64,000 nucleotides of DNA. Source: Pseudomonas sp. Os17. Lineage in GTDB: Bacteria; Pseudomonadota; Gammaproteobacteria; Pseudomonadales; Pseudomonadaceae. Made by a program: the position numbers and the translations under genes. Position 1 is the first letter of the stretch, and each line of letters starts with the position of its first letter. Where the stretch lies: contig NZ_AP014627.1 in NCBI RefSeq assembly GCF_001547895.1, positions 1,925,501-1,989,500 on the forward strand, written 5' to 3'. Shown here in pieces: positions 9,384-17,551 of this stretch. The notes beneath the pieces are model-generated. The model made no database searches, had not been told where the DNA came from, and saw only the letters and a program-made list of their open reading frames with translations.

Positions 9384-10184
9384 ATGTCGCAACAGGTGTT
9401 TTTCGCTCACGCCAATGGGTTTCCCTCCGGCACGTACGGCAAGCTGTTTGCTGCCCTGGCGCCGGAGTTCGAGGTGGCTCATTTGCAGCAGCATGCCCAC
9501 GACCCGCGCTTTCCGGTGGACGACAACTGGCAGAGTCTGGTGGATGAGCTGATCCACCACCTGCAACAGCAGGCGCAGCCGGTGTGGGGCGTGGGGCACT
9601 CGTTGGGGGGCGTGCTGCACCTGCACGCGGCCCTGCGCTGCCCGGAGCTGTATCGGGGGGTGGTGATGCTCGATTCGCCAGTGCTGACCCGGGCCGACCA
9701 GTGGGTGATCCGCGCCGCCAAGCGCTTTGGTTTCATCGACCGCCTGACTCCCGCCGGGCGAACCCTGGGGCGCCGCGAGGAGTTTGCCGATGTCGAATCG
9801 GCGCGCAGCTACTTTGCCCGCAAGACGCTGTTCCGAGCCTTCGACCCCGATTGCCTGGACGCGTACTTGCAGCATGGCCTGCAGCAGGTGGGTGACCGCT
9901 TGCGCCTGCGTTTCGATCCGGCGACCGAGATCAGCATCTATCGCGGCGTACCGCACACCAGCCCCGGCAGCGCTCGCCAGCTCAAGGTGCCCCTGGCCGT
10001 GGTGCGCGGCCAGCAGAGTCGGGTGGTGATGCGGCATCACACCAGTGCCGTGGGGCGTATGCCCCTGGGCGAGTCCCTGACCATGCCCGGCGGCCACATG
10101 TTTCCTCTTGAGCGGCCCGAAGCCACCGCCACCCTGCTCAAGGAACTCTTCACCCGCTGGGAACAGCGCCGGAGCTGTGCATGA
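9384..10184 (+). CDS. Alpha/beta hydrolase
   Basis: 266 aa. N-terminal FFAHANGFPSGTY provides the oxyanion-hole region. The nucleophile elbow is GVGHSLGGVLH (Ser near residue 73), and a C-terminal MPGGHMFPLERP carries the catalytic His. There is no signal peptide, so it is a cytosolic esterase-like enzyme. The stop overlaps the start of the next hydrolase gene by ATGA. The substrate is unknown. Its position in the ligase-thioesterase run hints at a lipid ester or thioester. Confidence 0.88.
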   Translation: MSQQVFFAHANGFPSGTYGKLFAALAPEFEVAHLQQHAHDPRFPVDDNWQSLVDELIHHLQQQAQPVWGVGHSLGGVLHLHAALRCPELYRGVVMLDSPVLTRADQWVIRAAKRFGFIDRLTPAGRTLGRREEFADVESARSYFARKTLFRAFDPDCLDAYLQHGLQQVGDRLRLRFDPATEISIYRGVPHTSPGSARQLKVPLAVVRGQQSRVVMRHHTSAVGRMPLGESLTMPGGHMFPLERPEATATLLKELFTRWEQRRSCA

Positions 10185-11035
10185 GCCAGGTCGTCGAGGA
10201 AGTTCGCCTGAACCTGCCCCACATCGAGCTGGCGGCCCATCTGTTCGGGCCCGAGGACGGCTTGCCGGTGATCGCCCTGCATGGTTGGCTGGACAACGCC
10301 AACAGCTTCGCCCGGCTGGCGCCCAAGCTCAAAGGCCTGCGCATCGTGGCCCTGGACATGGCCGGTCACGGGCATTCCGGGCACCGTCCGCCGGGCGCGG
10401 GTTATGCCCTGTGGGATTACGTCCATGACGTGCTGCAAGTGGCTGAACAGCTGGGCTGGAAGCGCTTTGCCCTGATGGGACATTCATTGGGAGCGATCGT
10501 GTCGCTGGTGCTGGCGGCGGCGCTGCCGGAGCGGGTCAGCCATCTGGCCCTGATCGACGGCGTGATTCCTCCGACCGCCAGCGCTGCAGGTGCCGCCGAG
10601 CGGCTGGGCATGGCCTTGCAGGCGCAACTGGACCTGCAGGACAAGCGCAAGCCGGTCTACAGCACGCTGGAGCGAGCCATCGAAGCGCGGATGAAGGGGC
10701 TGGTGGCGGTCAGTCGCGAGGCTGCCGAGCTGCTGGCCCTGCGTGGTCTGATGCCGGTGCCCGGTGGCTATACCTGGCGCAGCGACAGCCGCCTGACCCT
10801 GGCATCGCCGCTGCGTCTGACCGAGGAGCAGGCCATGTCCTTCGTCGAGCGGGTCAGTTGCCCGACGCAGCTGGTGGTGGCTGCCGACGGCATGCTGGTT
10901 CGGCACGAGTCCCTGCTGCAGCGTCTACCCTTTAGCCGGGAACAGCTGCCGGGCGGCCATCATCTGCACCTCAACGATGAGGCCGGCGCAACCTCTGTCG
11001 CAGACTGTTTCAATCGGTTTTTCGCCGTTCCTTGA
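10181..11035 (+). CDS. Alpha/beta hydrolase
   Basis: 284 aa. HGWLDNANSFARLAPKL is the oxyanion-hole loop, LMGHSLGAIVS the nucleophile elbow (Ser near residue 106), and PGGHHLHLN the catalytic His. It is of the MhpC/serine-hydrolase type and cytosolic. It overlaps the preceding hydrolase by four bases, so the two are translationally coupled and may act in sequence or as a pair. They are only distantly alike, so this is not a recent duplication. Confidence 0.88.
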   Translation: MSQVVEEVRLNLPHIELAAHLFGPEDGLPVIALHGWLDNANSFARLAPKLKGLRIVALDMAGHGHSGHRPPGAGYALWDYVHDVLQVAEQLGWKRFALMGHSLGAIVSLVLAAALPERVSHLALIDGVIPPTASAAGAAERLGMALQAQLDLQDKRKPVYSTLERAIEARMKGLVAVSREAAELLALRGLMPVPGGYTWRSDSRLTLASPLRLTEEQAMSFVERVSCPTQLVVAADGMLVRHESLLQRLPFSREQLPGGHHLHLNDEAGATSVADCFNRFFAVP

Positions 11036-11085
11036 CTTGACGGGGTCAACTGTCGAGGCTGGGCGGGTTGAAATGGGAGACAACC

Positions 11086-11745
11086 ATGATAGATCTGTAC
11101 ACCGCTGCGACCCCCAATGGCCACAAGGTTTCCATCCTGCTTGAAGAGCTCGGATTGCCCTACACGGTGCATGCCCTGAGTTTCGACAAGCGCGAGCAAA
11201 AGGCGCCGGCGTTTCTGAAGATCAATCCCAATGGGCGTATTCCGGCCATCGTCGACCGAGACAATGGCGATTTTCCCGTATTCGAATCCGGCGCGATCCT
11301 GGTGTATCTGGCCGAGCGCAGCGGCCAACTGCTGCCCAGCGATACCAAGGGCCGCTCGATCGTCATGCAGTGGCTGATGTTCCAGATGGGCGGCATCGGG
11401 CCCATGCAGGGCCAGGCCAACGTGTTCTTCCGCTATTTTCCGGAAAAGCTCCAGGGCGCCATCGATCGCTATCAGCATGAAACCCGGCGCCTGTATGAAG
11501 TCCTCGACACCCGCCTGCAACAGGTCGAGTACCTGGCCGGGGACTACAGCATTGCCGACATCGCCACCTTCCCCTGGGTGCGCGGTCATGAGTGGTCCGG
11601 TGTTTCGGTACAGGGCTTGCCGGCCCTGCAACGCTGGATGGCGGCCCTGGAGGCCCGGCCTGCGGTCCAGCGTGGCTTGCAGGTTCCGCAACGCAGTGAC
11701 GACGCCAGCGTCGTCAAGGGCGCCCAGGCCATGCTTATCCGATGA
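11086..11745 (+). CDS. yfcG: Nu-class glutathione S-transferase family protein (YfcG-like)
   Basis: 219 aa from ATG 11086, with TGGGAGA five bases upstream; an in-frame TTG at 11068 is less likely. The N terminus [20 protein letters not shown] and the [12 protein letters not shown] segment are the thioredoxin-like glutathione site, with the Thr-Pro-Asn-Gly loop characteristic of YfcG-type proteins, which act as disulfide-bond reductases rather than classical transferases. A helical C-terminal domain follows. Its stop overlaps the next gene by ATGA. Confidence 0.88.
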   Translation: MIDLYTAATPNGHKVSILLEELGLPYTVHALSFDKREQKAPAFLKINPNGRIPAIVDRDNGDFPVFESGAILVYLAERSGQLLPSDTKGRSIVMQWLMFQMGGIGPMQGQANVFFRYFPEKLQGAIDRYQHETRRLYEVLDTRLQQVEYLAGDYSIADIATFPWVRGHEWSGVSVQGLPALQRWMAALEARPAVQRGLQVPQRSDDASVVKGAQAMLIR

Positions 11746-12557
11746 GAGTTTCCATGCGTTCACTCAGTGTTCTGGGCTTGTCCTTCCTTAGCACCCTGGC
11801 CCTTGCCGCCGATCTGCCCGGCAGCCATGACCTGCCCCTGGTGCCCCGTCTGACCGATGCACAAATCGTCGACTACCGTCCGCAAGTGGAGCAGGAGCGT
11901 GTCTACCCGTTGGGCTCGATCCGCAGAATCAGCGGCCAACTGCGCTTTGACGGTCAGGTCAATGCCCGGGGCAAGCTCACGGCCATCACCTACCAATTGC
12001 CCGCCGAACGCACTTCCAACGAAGCCTTCACCCTGGCTCGCGAAGCCCTGCAGAAACAGGGGGCAGAGCTGCTGTTCTGGTGCCAGGCCCGGGATTGTGG
12101 CGAGAGCAGCCTGTGGGCCAATGAGGTCTTCGGCAACGCCAAGTTGTTTGGCGCCGACGAGCAGCAAGCCTATTTGCTGTTGCGCCTGGCGGCGCCCCAG
12201 GACAACTCCCTGGTGGCCCTGTACAGCATTACCCGGGGTAACCGCCGGGCCTACCTGCACGTGGAGCAGTTCGACGCCAGCGCTGCCCTGGGCGACTTGC
12301 TGCCCACTTCGGCGACCCTGCTGCGGCAACTGAAGGACACGGGCAAGCTGGACCTGCCCAAGCTGACCGATCCCCAGCCCGCCTGGCTCAACCTGCTTTC
12401 CCGCGGGCTGAACCTGGACACCACGCTGCGGGTCAGCCTGTCCGGCCAGCAGGCCGAGGCCTGGCGCCAGGCCCTGATTGGCCAGGGCGTGCTGGCGACG
12501 CGCATGGAAACCGGCGACTCCCAAGCCGCCGGGCTGCACTTCGAACTGCTGCGTTAA
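11742..12557 (+). CDS. DUF4892 domain-containing secreted protein
   Basis: 271 aa. The N terminus ([20 protein letters not shown], then LAADLPGS) is a signal peptide, so the mature protein is periplasmic or outer-membrane associated. The body ([38 protein letters not shown]) is typical of DUF4892, a Pseudomonas-centred family of unknown function. Two Cys in CQARDC could form a disulfide. The start at 11742 overlaps the GST stop. A second ATG at 11754 is also possible. It has no OmpA C-terminal domain. Confidence 0.85.
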   Translation: MRVSMRSLSVLGLSFLSTLALAADLPGSHDLPLVPRLTDAQIVDYRPQVEQERVYPLGSIRRISGQLRFDGQVNARGKLTAITYQLPAERTSNEAFTLAREALQKQGAELLFWCQARDCGESSLWANEVFGNAKLFGADEQQAYLLLRLAAPQDNSLVALYSITRGNRRAYLHVEQFDASAALGDLLPTSATLLRQLKDTGKLDLPKLTDPQPAWLNLLSRGLNLDTTLRVSLSGQQAEAWRQALIGQGVLATRMETGDSQAAGLHFELLR

Positions 12558-12626
12558 GCTGTTTCAGGCGGCCTGCACTCGCGGGTTCGCCTACTCTTCT
12601 CCGTTTACCCTTGTGCGAGACATTTC

Positions 12627-13679
12627 ATGCCCAATAACGATCGCCTGCTGGTGCAGATTCTGCTCCTGGTGTTGTTCGGTGCCAGCTTCTGGGTGATGGC
12701 GCCTTTCTGGTCGGCGCTGTTCTGGGGCGCGGTGCTGGCCTTTGCCAGCTGGCCGCTGATGCGTTTGCTGACCCGCTGGCTCAATGGCCGCGAGTCCCTG
12801 GCGGCGGCCCTGTTGACCCTGGGCTGGATGGTTCTGGTGGCGGCGCCGCTGGTCTGGCTCGGGCTCAACCTGGCGGATCACGTGCGCGATGCCACGGCCT
12901 TTATCAAGGATGTGCAGGTGGACGGCCTGCCCGAGGCTCCCGCCTGGCTGGGCAGCCTGCCTTTGGTAGGGGAGCGTCTGGTCGGGCTGTGGAACAGCAT
13001 CGATCAACAGGGCGCGGCGCTGATGCTGGCCGTCAAGCCGTATCTGGGGCAGGTGGGCAACTGGCTGCTGGCCCGCAGTGCACAGATCGGCGGCGGTATT
13101 CTCGAACTGACCCTGAGCATCGTCTTCGTGTTTTTCTTCTACCGTGACGGTCCGCGCCTGGCATTGTTCGTACACAAGCTGCTGGAGCGGTTGATCGGCG
13201 ATCGGGCCGGCTACTACATCGATCTGGTCGCCGGCACCGTGCAACGGGTGGTCAACGGGGTGATCGGCACCGCTGCGGCCCAGGGCCTGCTGGCGCTGAT
13301 CGGCTTTCTGATTGCCGGGGTGCCAGGGGCGCTGGTGCTGGGGATCGTCACCTTCCTGCTCAGCCTGATTCCCATGGGGCCGCCCCTGGTGTGGATTCCG
13401 GCCACGGCCTGGCTGGCCTGGAAGGGCGAATACGGCATGGCGGTGTTTCTGGGGATCTGGGGCACTTTCATCATCAGCGGCGTCGACAACGTGCTCAAAC
13501 CCTACCTGATCAGTCGCGGTGGCAACCTGCCCCTGGTGATTGTGCTGCTCGGGGTGTTCGGCGGCCTGATCGCCTTCGGCTTTATCGGTCTGTTTATCGG
13601 TCCGACCCTGCTGGCGGTGGCCTACAGCCTGCTGCTGGACTGGAGCGCCAGTCAGGCCCGGACCCAGGAGCCGCGCTGA
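12627..13679 (+). CDS. AI-2E family transporter (PerM/UPF0118)
   Basis: 350 aa with about eight membrane helices arranged as in the family. Two helices start the protein (LLVLFGASFWVMAPFW, FWGAVLAFASWPLM), a soluble-looking segment covers residues 95-150, and several C-terminal helices end in GGLIAFGFIGLFIGPTLLA, the conserved family motif. Family members include TqsA and ion transporters; the cargo here is unknown. It lies 69 bp downstream of the DUF4892 gene and is convergent with the EF-hand gene. Confidence 0.9.
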   Translation: MPNNDRLLVQILLLVLFGASFWVMAPFWSALFWGAVLAFASWPLMRLLTRWLNGRESLAAALLTLGWMVLVAAPLVWLGLNLADHVRDATAFIKDVQVDGLPEAPAWLGSLPLVGERLVGLWNSIDQQGAALMLAVKPYLGQVGNWLLARSAQIGGGILELTLSIVFVFFFYRDGPRLALFVHKLLERLIGDRAGYYIDLVAGTVQRVVNGVIGTAAAQGLLALIGFLIAGVPGALVLGIVTFLLSLIPMGPPLVWIPATAWLAWKGEYGMAVFLGIWGTFIISGVDNVLKPYLISRGGNLPLVIVLLGVFGGLIAFGFIGLFIGPTLLAVAYSLLLDWSASQARTQEPR

Positions 13680-13686
13680 GCCGCGG

Positions 13687-13713
13687 CTTGCCGCTCGACA
13701 GGGGAGCGGCAAG
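13687..13713. terminator. Inverted repeat between convergent genes
   Basis: CTTGCCGCTC and GAGCGGCAAG form a perfect 10-bp stem with a seven-base loop in the 40-bp gap between the AI-2E gene and the EF-hand gene. No T-run follows on either side, so it is a weak or bidirectional terminator at best. Confidence 0.45.
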
Positions 13714-13719
13714 CACCCA

Positions 13720-14565
13720 TCAGGCGGCGACGTTGACGCTGTTGCCGACGCTGCTGGCAGGGTTCAGCTGATACTGCTTGCTGAGGTTGGCGATCATCTT
13801 GCCCAGGGCTTCGGTCAGGTTGGCCTGCGGGTTCTGAGTCTCGCTGTCCTGGTTGCGTCCGGCCTGCAGCGCAGCCTTGAGCTCATCGCTGCTGATGCCG
13901 CCGCTGCTGTCGCTGTCGAGTATTTTCAGCAATGCCGAACTGCTGTCGTTGCTGGCCGAGTTCTTGTCGCCGGACTGCAGGGCGCTGCTCAGTTCGTCGG
14001 CACTGATGCTGCCGTTGCCGTCGCTGTCGAGCTGGCCGAACAGTTGCTCGCCGGAGAGCTGTTGCGGGGGCGGTGGAGGCGGCGTCAGGCTGGCGGCCAG
14101 TTCGTCTGCACTGACGTTGCCATCCTGATTCTTGTCCAGGGCCGAGAAGAGCTGCTTGCTGTCGGCGCTGCTACCGGCGCTGCTCAAGCCGCTGCTCAGT
14201 TCGTCACTGTTGATGACGCCGTCGCCGTCACTGTCCAGAGCGCTGAGCAGGGCGTCCGCCAGTTCGGTGCCGGGTGCCTGGCCGTGATGCGCCGGTGGCG
14301 CCATGGCGGCCATTTCATCGCTGCTCAGGCTGGCGTTGCCATCGCTGTCCAGTTCGCTGAAGTTCTTGCTCAGGCTGACCAGGACACCCTTGTCGCCCTT
14401 GTTCGACAGAGCGTTGTTCAGCTCGTCCTGGTTCACCTCGCCGTCGCCGTTGCTATCGAGCCTGGCGAACAGGTCCTTCTGCAATTGTTGGCCGCGGCTG
14501 GTGCTGGAGGCACTGCTGCTGGAGCTGTAATAGCTCGAATAGTTGCTGCTGACGCTACCTATCAT
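13720..14565 (-). CDS. EF-hand calcium-binding protein with six EF-hands (XopAW-like)
   Basis: 281 aa from ATG 14565, with AAGGAG nine bases upstream. The N terminus is Ser/Tyr-rich (MIGSVSSNYSSYYSSSSSAS) with no signal peptide. Six EF-hand loops follow at even spacing: LDSNGDGEVNQDE, LDSDGNASLSSDE, LDSDGDGVINSDE, LDKNQDGNVSADE, LDSDGNGSISADE and LDSDSSGGISSDE. A Pro-rich spacer PPPPPPQQ separates hands four and five. Most loops keep the Asp/Asn and final Glu ligands; hand six (DSDSSGG) is the weakest. The protein should bind several Ca2+ ions. It lies directly downstream of a two-component system on the same strand. Similar proteins are annotated as XopAW family, but an effector role is not shown here. 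Confidence 0.9.
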   Translation of the reverse strand: MIGSVSSNYSSYYSSSSSASSTSRGQQLQKDLFARLDSNGDGEVNQDELNNALSNKGDKGVLVSLSKNFSELDSDGNASLSSDEMAAMAPPAHHGQAPGTELADALLSALDSDGDGVINSDELSSGLSSAGSSADSKQLFSALDKNQDGNVSADELAASLTPPPPPPQQLSGEQLFGQLDSDGNGSISADELSSALQSGDKNSASNDSSSALLKILDSDSSGGISSDELKAALQAGRNQDSETQNPQANLTEALGKMIANLSKQYQLNPASSVGNSVNVAA

Positions 14566-14676
14566 TGGACTCGCTCCTTGGGATGAATGGATCCGGTGGA
14601 GGCACCGGCTCATGCAGCCTCAAGGCTGGAGTTGTCCTGGGTATGGGCGCTTTGTACCCGTGGCTACACAAGGGAC

Positions 14677-15729
14677 TCAGGGGCGGGGCAGGCGCAGCAC
14701 CGCGGTCAGGCCGCCGCCGGGAGTCTCTTCCAGCAGCAACTGGCCGCCCATGCGCTCTGCCGCTTCGCGGGCGATGGTCATGCCCAGGCCGACGCCGCCG
14801 GAGTTGCGGTTGCGTGAGCCTTCGAGGCGGAAGAAGGGTTCGAACACGGCCTCGCGTTTGTCGGCGGCGATGCCGGGACCATGGTCGATGACCCGGATCA
14901 GCAACTGATCCCGATGGTCTTCCAGGGCCAGAGTGGCATGGCCGGCGTAGCGCAGGGCGTTGTCCAGCAGGTTGTTGATGCACGACTGCAGGGCCATGGG
15001 CTGGACCAGCAGCGGGGCGCAATGGCCCTGGGCCTGGGCATCGGCGCCCTGGTCCTGGGCGTTCTCGCACAGCGACTCCACCAGCGCCTGCACGTCCATC
15101 CATTGCTCGGCCTCGCTGGTGCGCTGTTCATGCAGGTAGCTGAGGGTGGCGTCGAGCATCTTGATCATGTCGTCCAGGTCCTGGCGCATCTGCCCCTGCA
15201 GCTTGCTGTCCTCGATCTGTTCCAGGCGCAGCTTCAGGCGTGACAGCGGTGTGCGCAGATCATGGGACACGGCGCCGAGCATGCGCCCGCGTTGTTGGAC
15301 CTGTTCCCGTATGCGTTTCTGCATCTGGTTGAAGGCGCTGGCGGCCTGTCGTGCTTCCCGCGGGCCGACCTCTTCCAGGGGCGGGCTGTCGAGGTTTTCG
15401 CTCAGGCGTTCGGCGGCGTCGCTCAGGCGCTGGATCGGCCGCGAGAGCAGCTTGGCGCCGTACCAGGCGGCAATGACCAGGGAGATCAGCTGGAAGGTCA
15501 GAGGCACTAAAGGTCCGCCGAACCAGGGGCGTGGCGGACGTTGCGGGAAGTACGGCGGCGGCCCAGGAGGGCTATTGCCGAGGGCCACCGGCGGCGGTGG
15601 CGGTGGAGGGGGCGGCGGCGGGTGTCCGTAATGGTGGAACCAGAAAAACGCCAGAAGGTGGGCGAGCACGATCGCGATCAGCAGGAGGCCAAACAGCCGG
15701 CCGAACAGCGTATCGAAGCGCCCGCGCAT
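14677..15729 (-). CDS. Sensor histidine kinase with proline-rich periplasmic loop
   Basis: 350 aa. Membrane helix one (residues 8-30, ending FFWFHHYG) is followed by a sensor loop of only about 45 residues that contains a run of 11 prolines plus further PPGPPP and RPPRP motifs and several His. Helix two (VPLTFQLISLVIAAWYG) leads into HAMP, then HisKA with GAVSHDLRTPLSRL (phospho-acceptor His), then an HATPase with DHGPGI and GGVGLGMTIA. It is EnvZ/PfeS-like in layout. It overlaps the upstream response-regulator gene by ATGA, so the two are translationally coupled. The stimulus is unknown. The EF-hand gene 111 bp downstream makes calcium a candidate, by inference only. Confidence 0.93.
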   Translation of the reverse strand: MRGRFDTLFGRLFGLLLIAIVLAHLLAFFWFHHYGHPPPPPPPPPPPVALGNSPPGPPPYFPQRPPRPWFGGPLVPLTFQLISLVIAAWYGAKLLSRPIQRLSDAAERLSENLDSPPLEEVGPREARQAASAFNQMQKRIREQVQQRGRMLGAVSHDLRTPLSRLKLRLEQIEDSKLQGQMRQDLDDMIKMLDATLSYLHEQRTSEAEQWMDVQALVESLCENAQDQGADAQAQGHCAPLLVQPMALQSCINNLLDNALRYAGHATLALEDHRDQLLIRVIDHGPGIAADKREAVFEPFFRLEGSRNRNSGGVGLGMTIAREAAERMGGQLLLEETPGGGLTAVLRLPRP

Positions 15730-16505
15730 CAGCCGATGTCTCGTGCGTCGAACAGGTAGCCTTCGCCACGCACGGTCTTGATCAGTTGCGGCGATTTCGG
15801 GTCGTCCCCGAGCTTCTGCCGCAGGCGCGACACCAGCAGGTCGATACTGCGATCGAAGGCCTCGATGGAGCGGCCCCGGGCCGCGTCCAGCAGTTGTTCG
15901 CGACTCAGCACCCGGCGCGGGCGTTCAATGAATACCCAGAGCAGGCGGAACTCGGCGTTGGACAGCGGCACCACCAGCCCGTCGGCGGAGATCAGCTGGC
16001 GCAGGACGCTGTTCAGGCGCCAGTTGTCGAAGCGGATATTGGCCCGCTGTTCGCTGCGATCGTCGCGGACCCGGCGCAGGATGGTCTGGATCCGCGCCAC
16101 CAGCTCCCGCGGTTCGAAGGGCTTGGCCATGTAGTCGTCGGCCCCCAGTTCGAGGCCGATGATGCGGTCGGTGGGCTCGCAGCGGGCGGTGAGCATGAGG
16201 ATCGGAATGTCCGATTCGCTACGCAACCAGCGGCACAGGGACAGGCCGTCTTCACCGGGCAGCATCAGGTCGAGCACCACCACGTCGAAGTGCTCGGCCT
16301 GCAAGGCCTGGCGCATTGCTGCACCGTCGGTGACACCGCTGGCGTGGATGTTGAAGCGCGCCAGATAGTCGATCAGCAGTTCGCGGATCGGCACGTCGTC
16401 ATCGACGATCAGGGCCCGAGTGTTCCAGCGCTTGTCGTCGCCATTGGCCACGGCTTTGGAGTCGTCGTTCAGAGGGGCTGGAGTGTTATGCATGGGTGCG
16501 TTCAT
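15729..16505 (-). CDS. OmpR-family response regulator
   Basis: 258 aa. The receiver domain begins at ALIVDDDVPIRELL, with phospho-acceptor Asp in VVLDLMLPGEDG and the conserved Lys in YMAKPFEPRE. The winged-helix effector domain has LSNAEFRLLWVFIERPRRVL, DRSIDLLVSRLRQKL and IKTVRGEGYLF. About 30 extra residues before the receiver form a low-complexity extension; a second ATG four codons in is an alternative start. It should be phosphorylated by the kinase encoded immediately downstream and regulate genes in this cluster or elsewhere. Confidence 0.95.
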   Translation of the reverse strand: MNAPMHNTPAPLNDDSKAVANGDDKRWNTRALIVDDDVPIRELLIDYLARFNIHASGVTDGAAMRQALQAEHFDVVVLDLMLPGEDGLSLCRWLRSESDIPILMLTARCEPTDRIIGLELGADDYMAKPFEPRELVARIQTILRRVRDDRSEQRANIRFDNWRLNSVLRQLISADGLVVPLSNAEFRLLWVFIERPRRVLSREQLLDAARGRSIEAFDRSIDLLVSRLRQKLGDDPKSPQLIKTVRGEGYLFDARDIG

Positions 16506-16768
16506 CTGCCAGGTAGGCTGCCGGCCATCAGGAGGCGACGGCGAGGTTATGGCTTCAGCATAGGCGTCCGGCCCGGGGGCAGGAAGTGCTGTTCGAGGGT
16601 GTTGCGGCTGGCGAGGGTAGCGCCGGGTATTGTTGCTGGCGTGTCGTCAGTGTATCTGCGTTGATACAAATGCCGGGCGGCCCGCGGATTTGCCGGCGGA
16701 TCGAAGATCCCTGGCACCGTTGAGGAGGATTTACCTCTGATCGGGTCCCGGATCGTCCCGGCTTGCGC

Positions 16769-16774
16769 TACAAT
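16769..16774 (+). promoter_or_regulatory. Candidate -10 box of pyrF in a 303-bp divergent gap
   Basis: TACAAT followed by CCGCGCC lies 34 bp before the pyrF start. No TTG-type -35 is present at 16-18 bp. The rest of the gap between the response regulator and pyrF (16506-16808) shows no other feature I can support. Confidence 0.4.
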
Positions 16775-16808
16775 CCGCGCCGATTTCGACTTGCCTGAGA
16801 GCCCCTTC

Positions 16809-17510
16809 ATGTCCGCCTGCCAGACTCCTATCATCGTCGCCCTGGATTTTCCCACCCGTGACGCCGCACTGAAACTGGCCGATCAACTGGACCCGAAACT
16901 GTGCCGGGTCAAAGTCGGCAAGGAGCTGTTCACCAGCTGCGCCGCCGAGATTGTCGGGACCCTGCGCGACAAGGGTTTCGAAGTGTTCCTGGACCTGAAG
17001 TTCCACGACATTCCCAACACCACCGCCATGGCGGTCAAGGCCGCCGCGGAAATGGGCGTGTGGATGGTCAATGTGCACTGCTCCGGCGGCCTGCGCATGA
17101 TGGCTGCCTGCCGCGATGTGCTGGACCAGCGCAGTGGTCCCAAGCCGCTGCTGATCGGCGTCACCGTGCTCACCAGCATGGAGCGTGAAGACCTGGCCGG
17201 CATCGGCCTGGACATCGAGCCCCAGGAGCAGGTGCTGCGCCTGGCCGCGCTGGCGCAGAAAGCCGGGATGGACGGCCTGGTGTGCTCGGCCCTGGAAGCC
17301 CAGGCCCTGAAGAGCGCCCATCCGACCCTGCAACTGGTGACGCCGGGGATTCGTCCGGCGGGCAGTGCCCAGGATGACCAGCGGCGGATCCTCACTCCGC
17401 GCCAGGCCCTGGATGCCGGTTCCGATTACCTTGTGATCGGTCGTCCCATCAGCCAGGCGGCCGACCCGGCCAAGGCCCTGGCTGACGTGGTCGCCGAACT
17501 GGCCCTGTAA
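16809..17510 (+). CDS. pyrF: Orotidine 5'-phosphate decarboxylase
   Basis: 233 aa from ATG 16809 (an ATG at 16791 in the same frame is less conserved). It decarboxylates OMP to UMP, the last step of de novo pyrimidine synthesis. The active-site array is clear: an Asp in IIVALDF, Lys in CRVKVGKELF, and the DLKFHDIPNT motif with the catalytic Asp-Lys-Asp. Phosphate-binding TPGIRPAG and IGRPISQA are near the C terminus. The length is normal. It is convergent with the oxidoreductase gene downstream. Confidence 0.98.
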   Translation: MSACQTPIIVALDFPTRDAALKLADQLDPKLCRVKVGKELFTSCAAEIVGTLRDKGFEVFLDLKFHDIPNTTAMAVKAAAEMGVWMVNVHCSGGLRMMAACRDVLDQRSGPKPLLIGVTVLTSMEREDLAGIGLDIEPQEQVLRLAALAQKAGMDGLVCSALEAQALKSAHPTLQLVTPGIRPAGSAQDDQRRILTPRQALDAGSDYLVIGRPISQAADPAKALADVVAELAL

Positions 17511-17518
17511 CACCCGGG

Positions 17519-17550
17519 CCTGCAGGAGCCGGCCAGCCGGCTCCCGCAGG
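17519..17550. terminator. Long GC-rich palindrome between convergent genes (REP-like hairpin)
   Basis: CCTGCAGGAGCCGG and CCGGCTCCCGCAGG pair around a CCAG loop with one mismatch. The core resembles Pseudomonas REP palindromes (AGGAGCCGG...CCGGCTCC). It sits exactly between pyrF and the minus-strand oxidoreductase and ends two bases before that gene's stop. It lacks a T-run, so it is a likely bidirectional end signal or a degenerate REP. Confidence 0.5.
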
Positions 17551-17551
17551 T

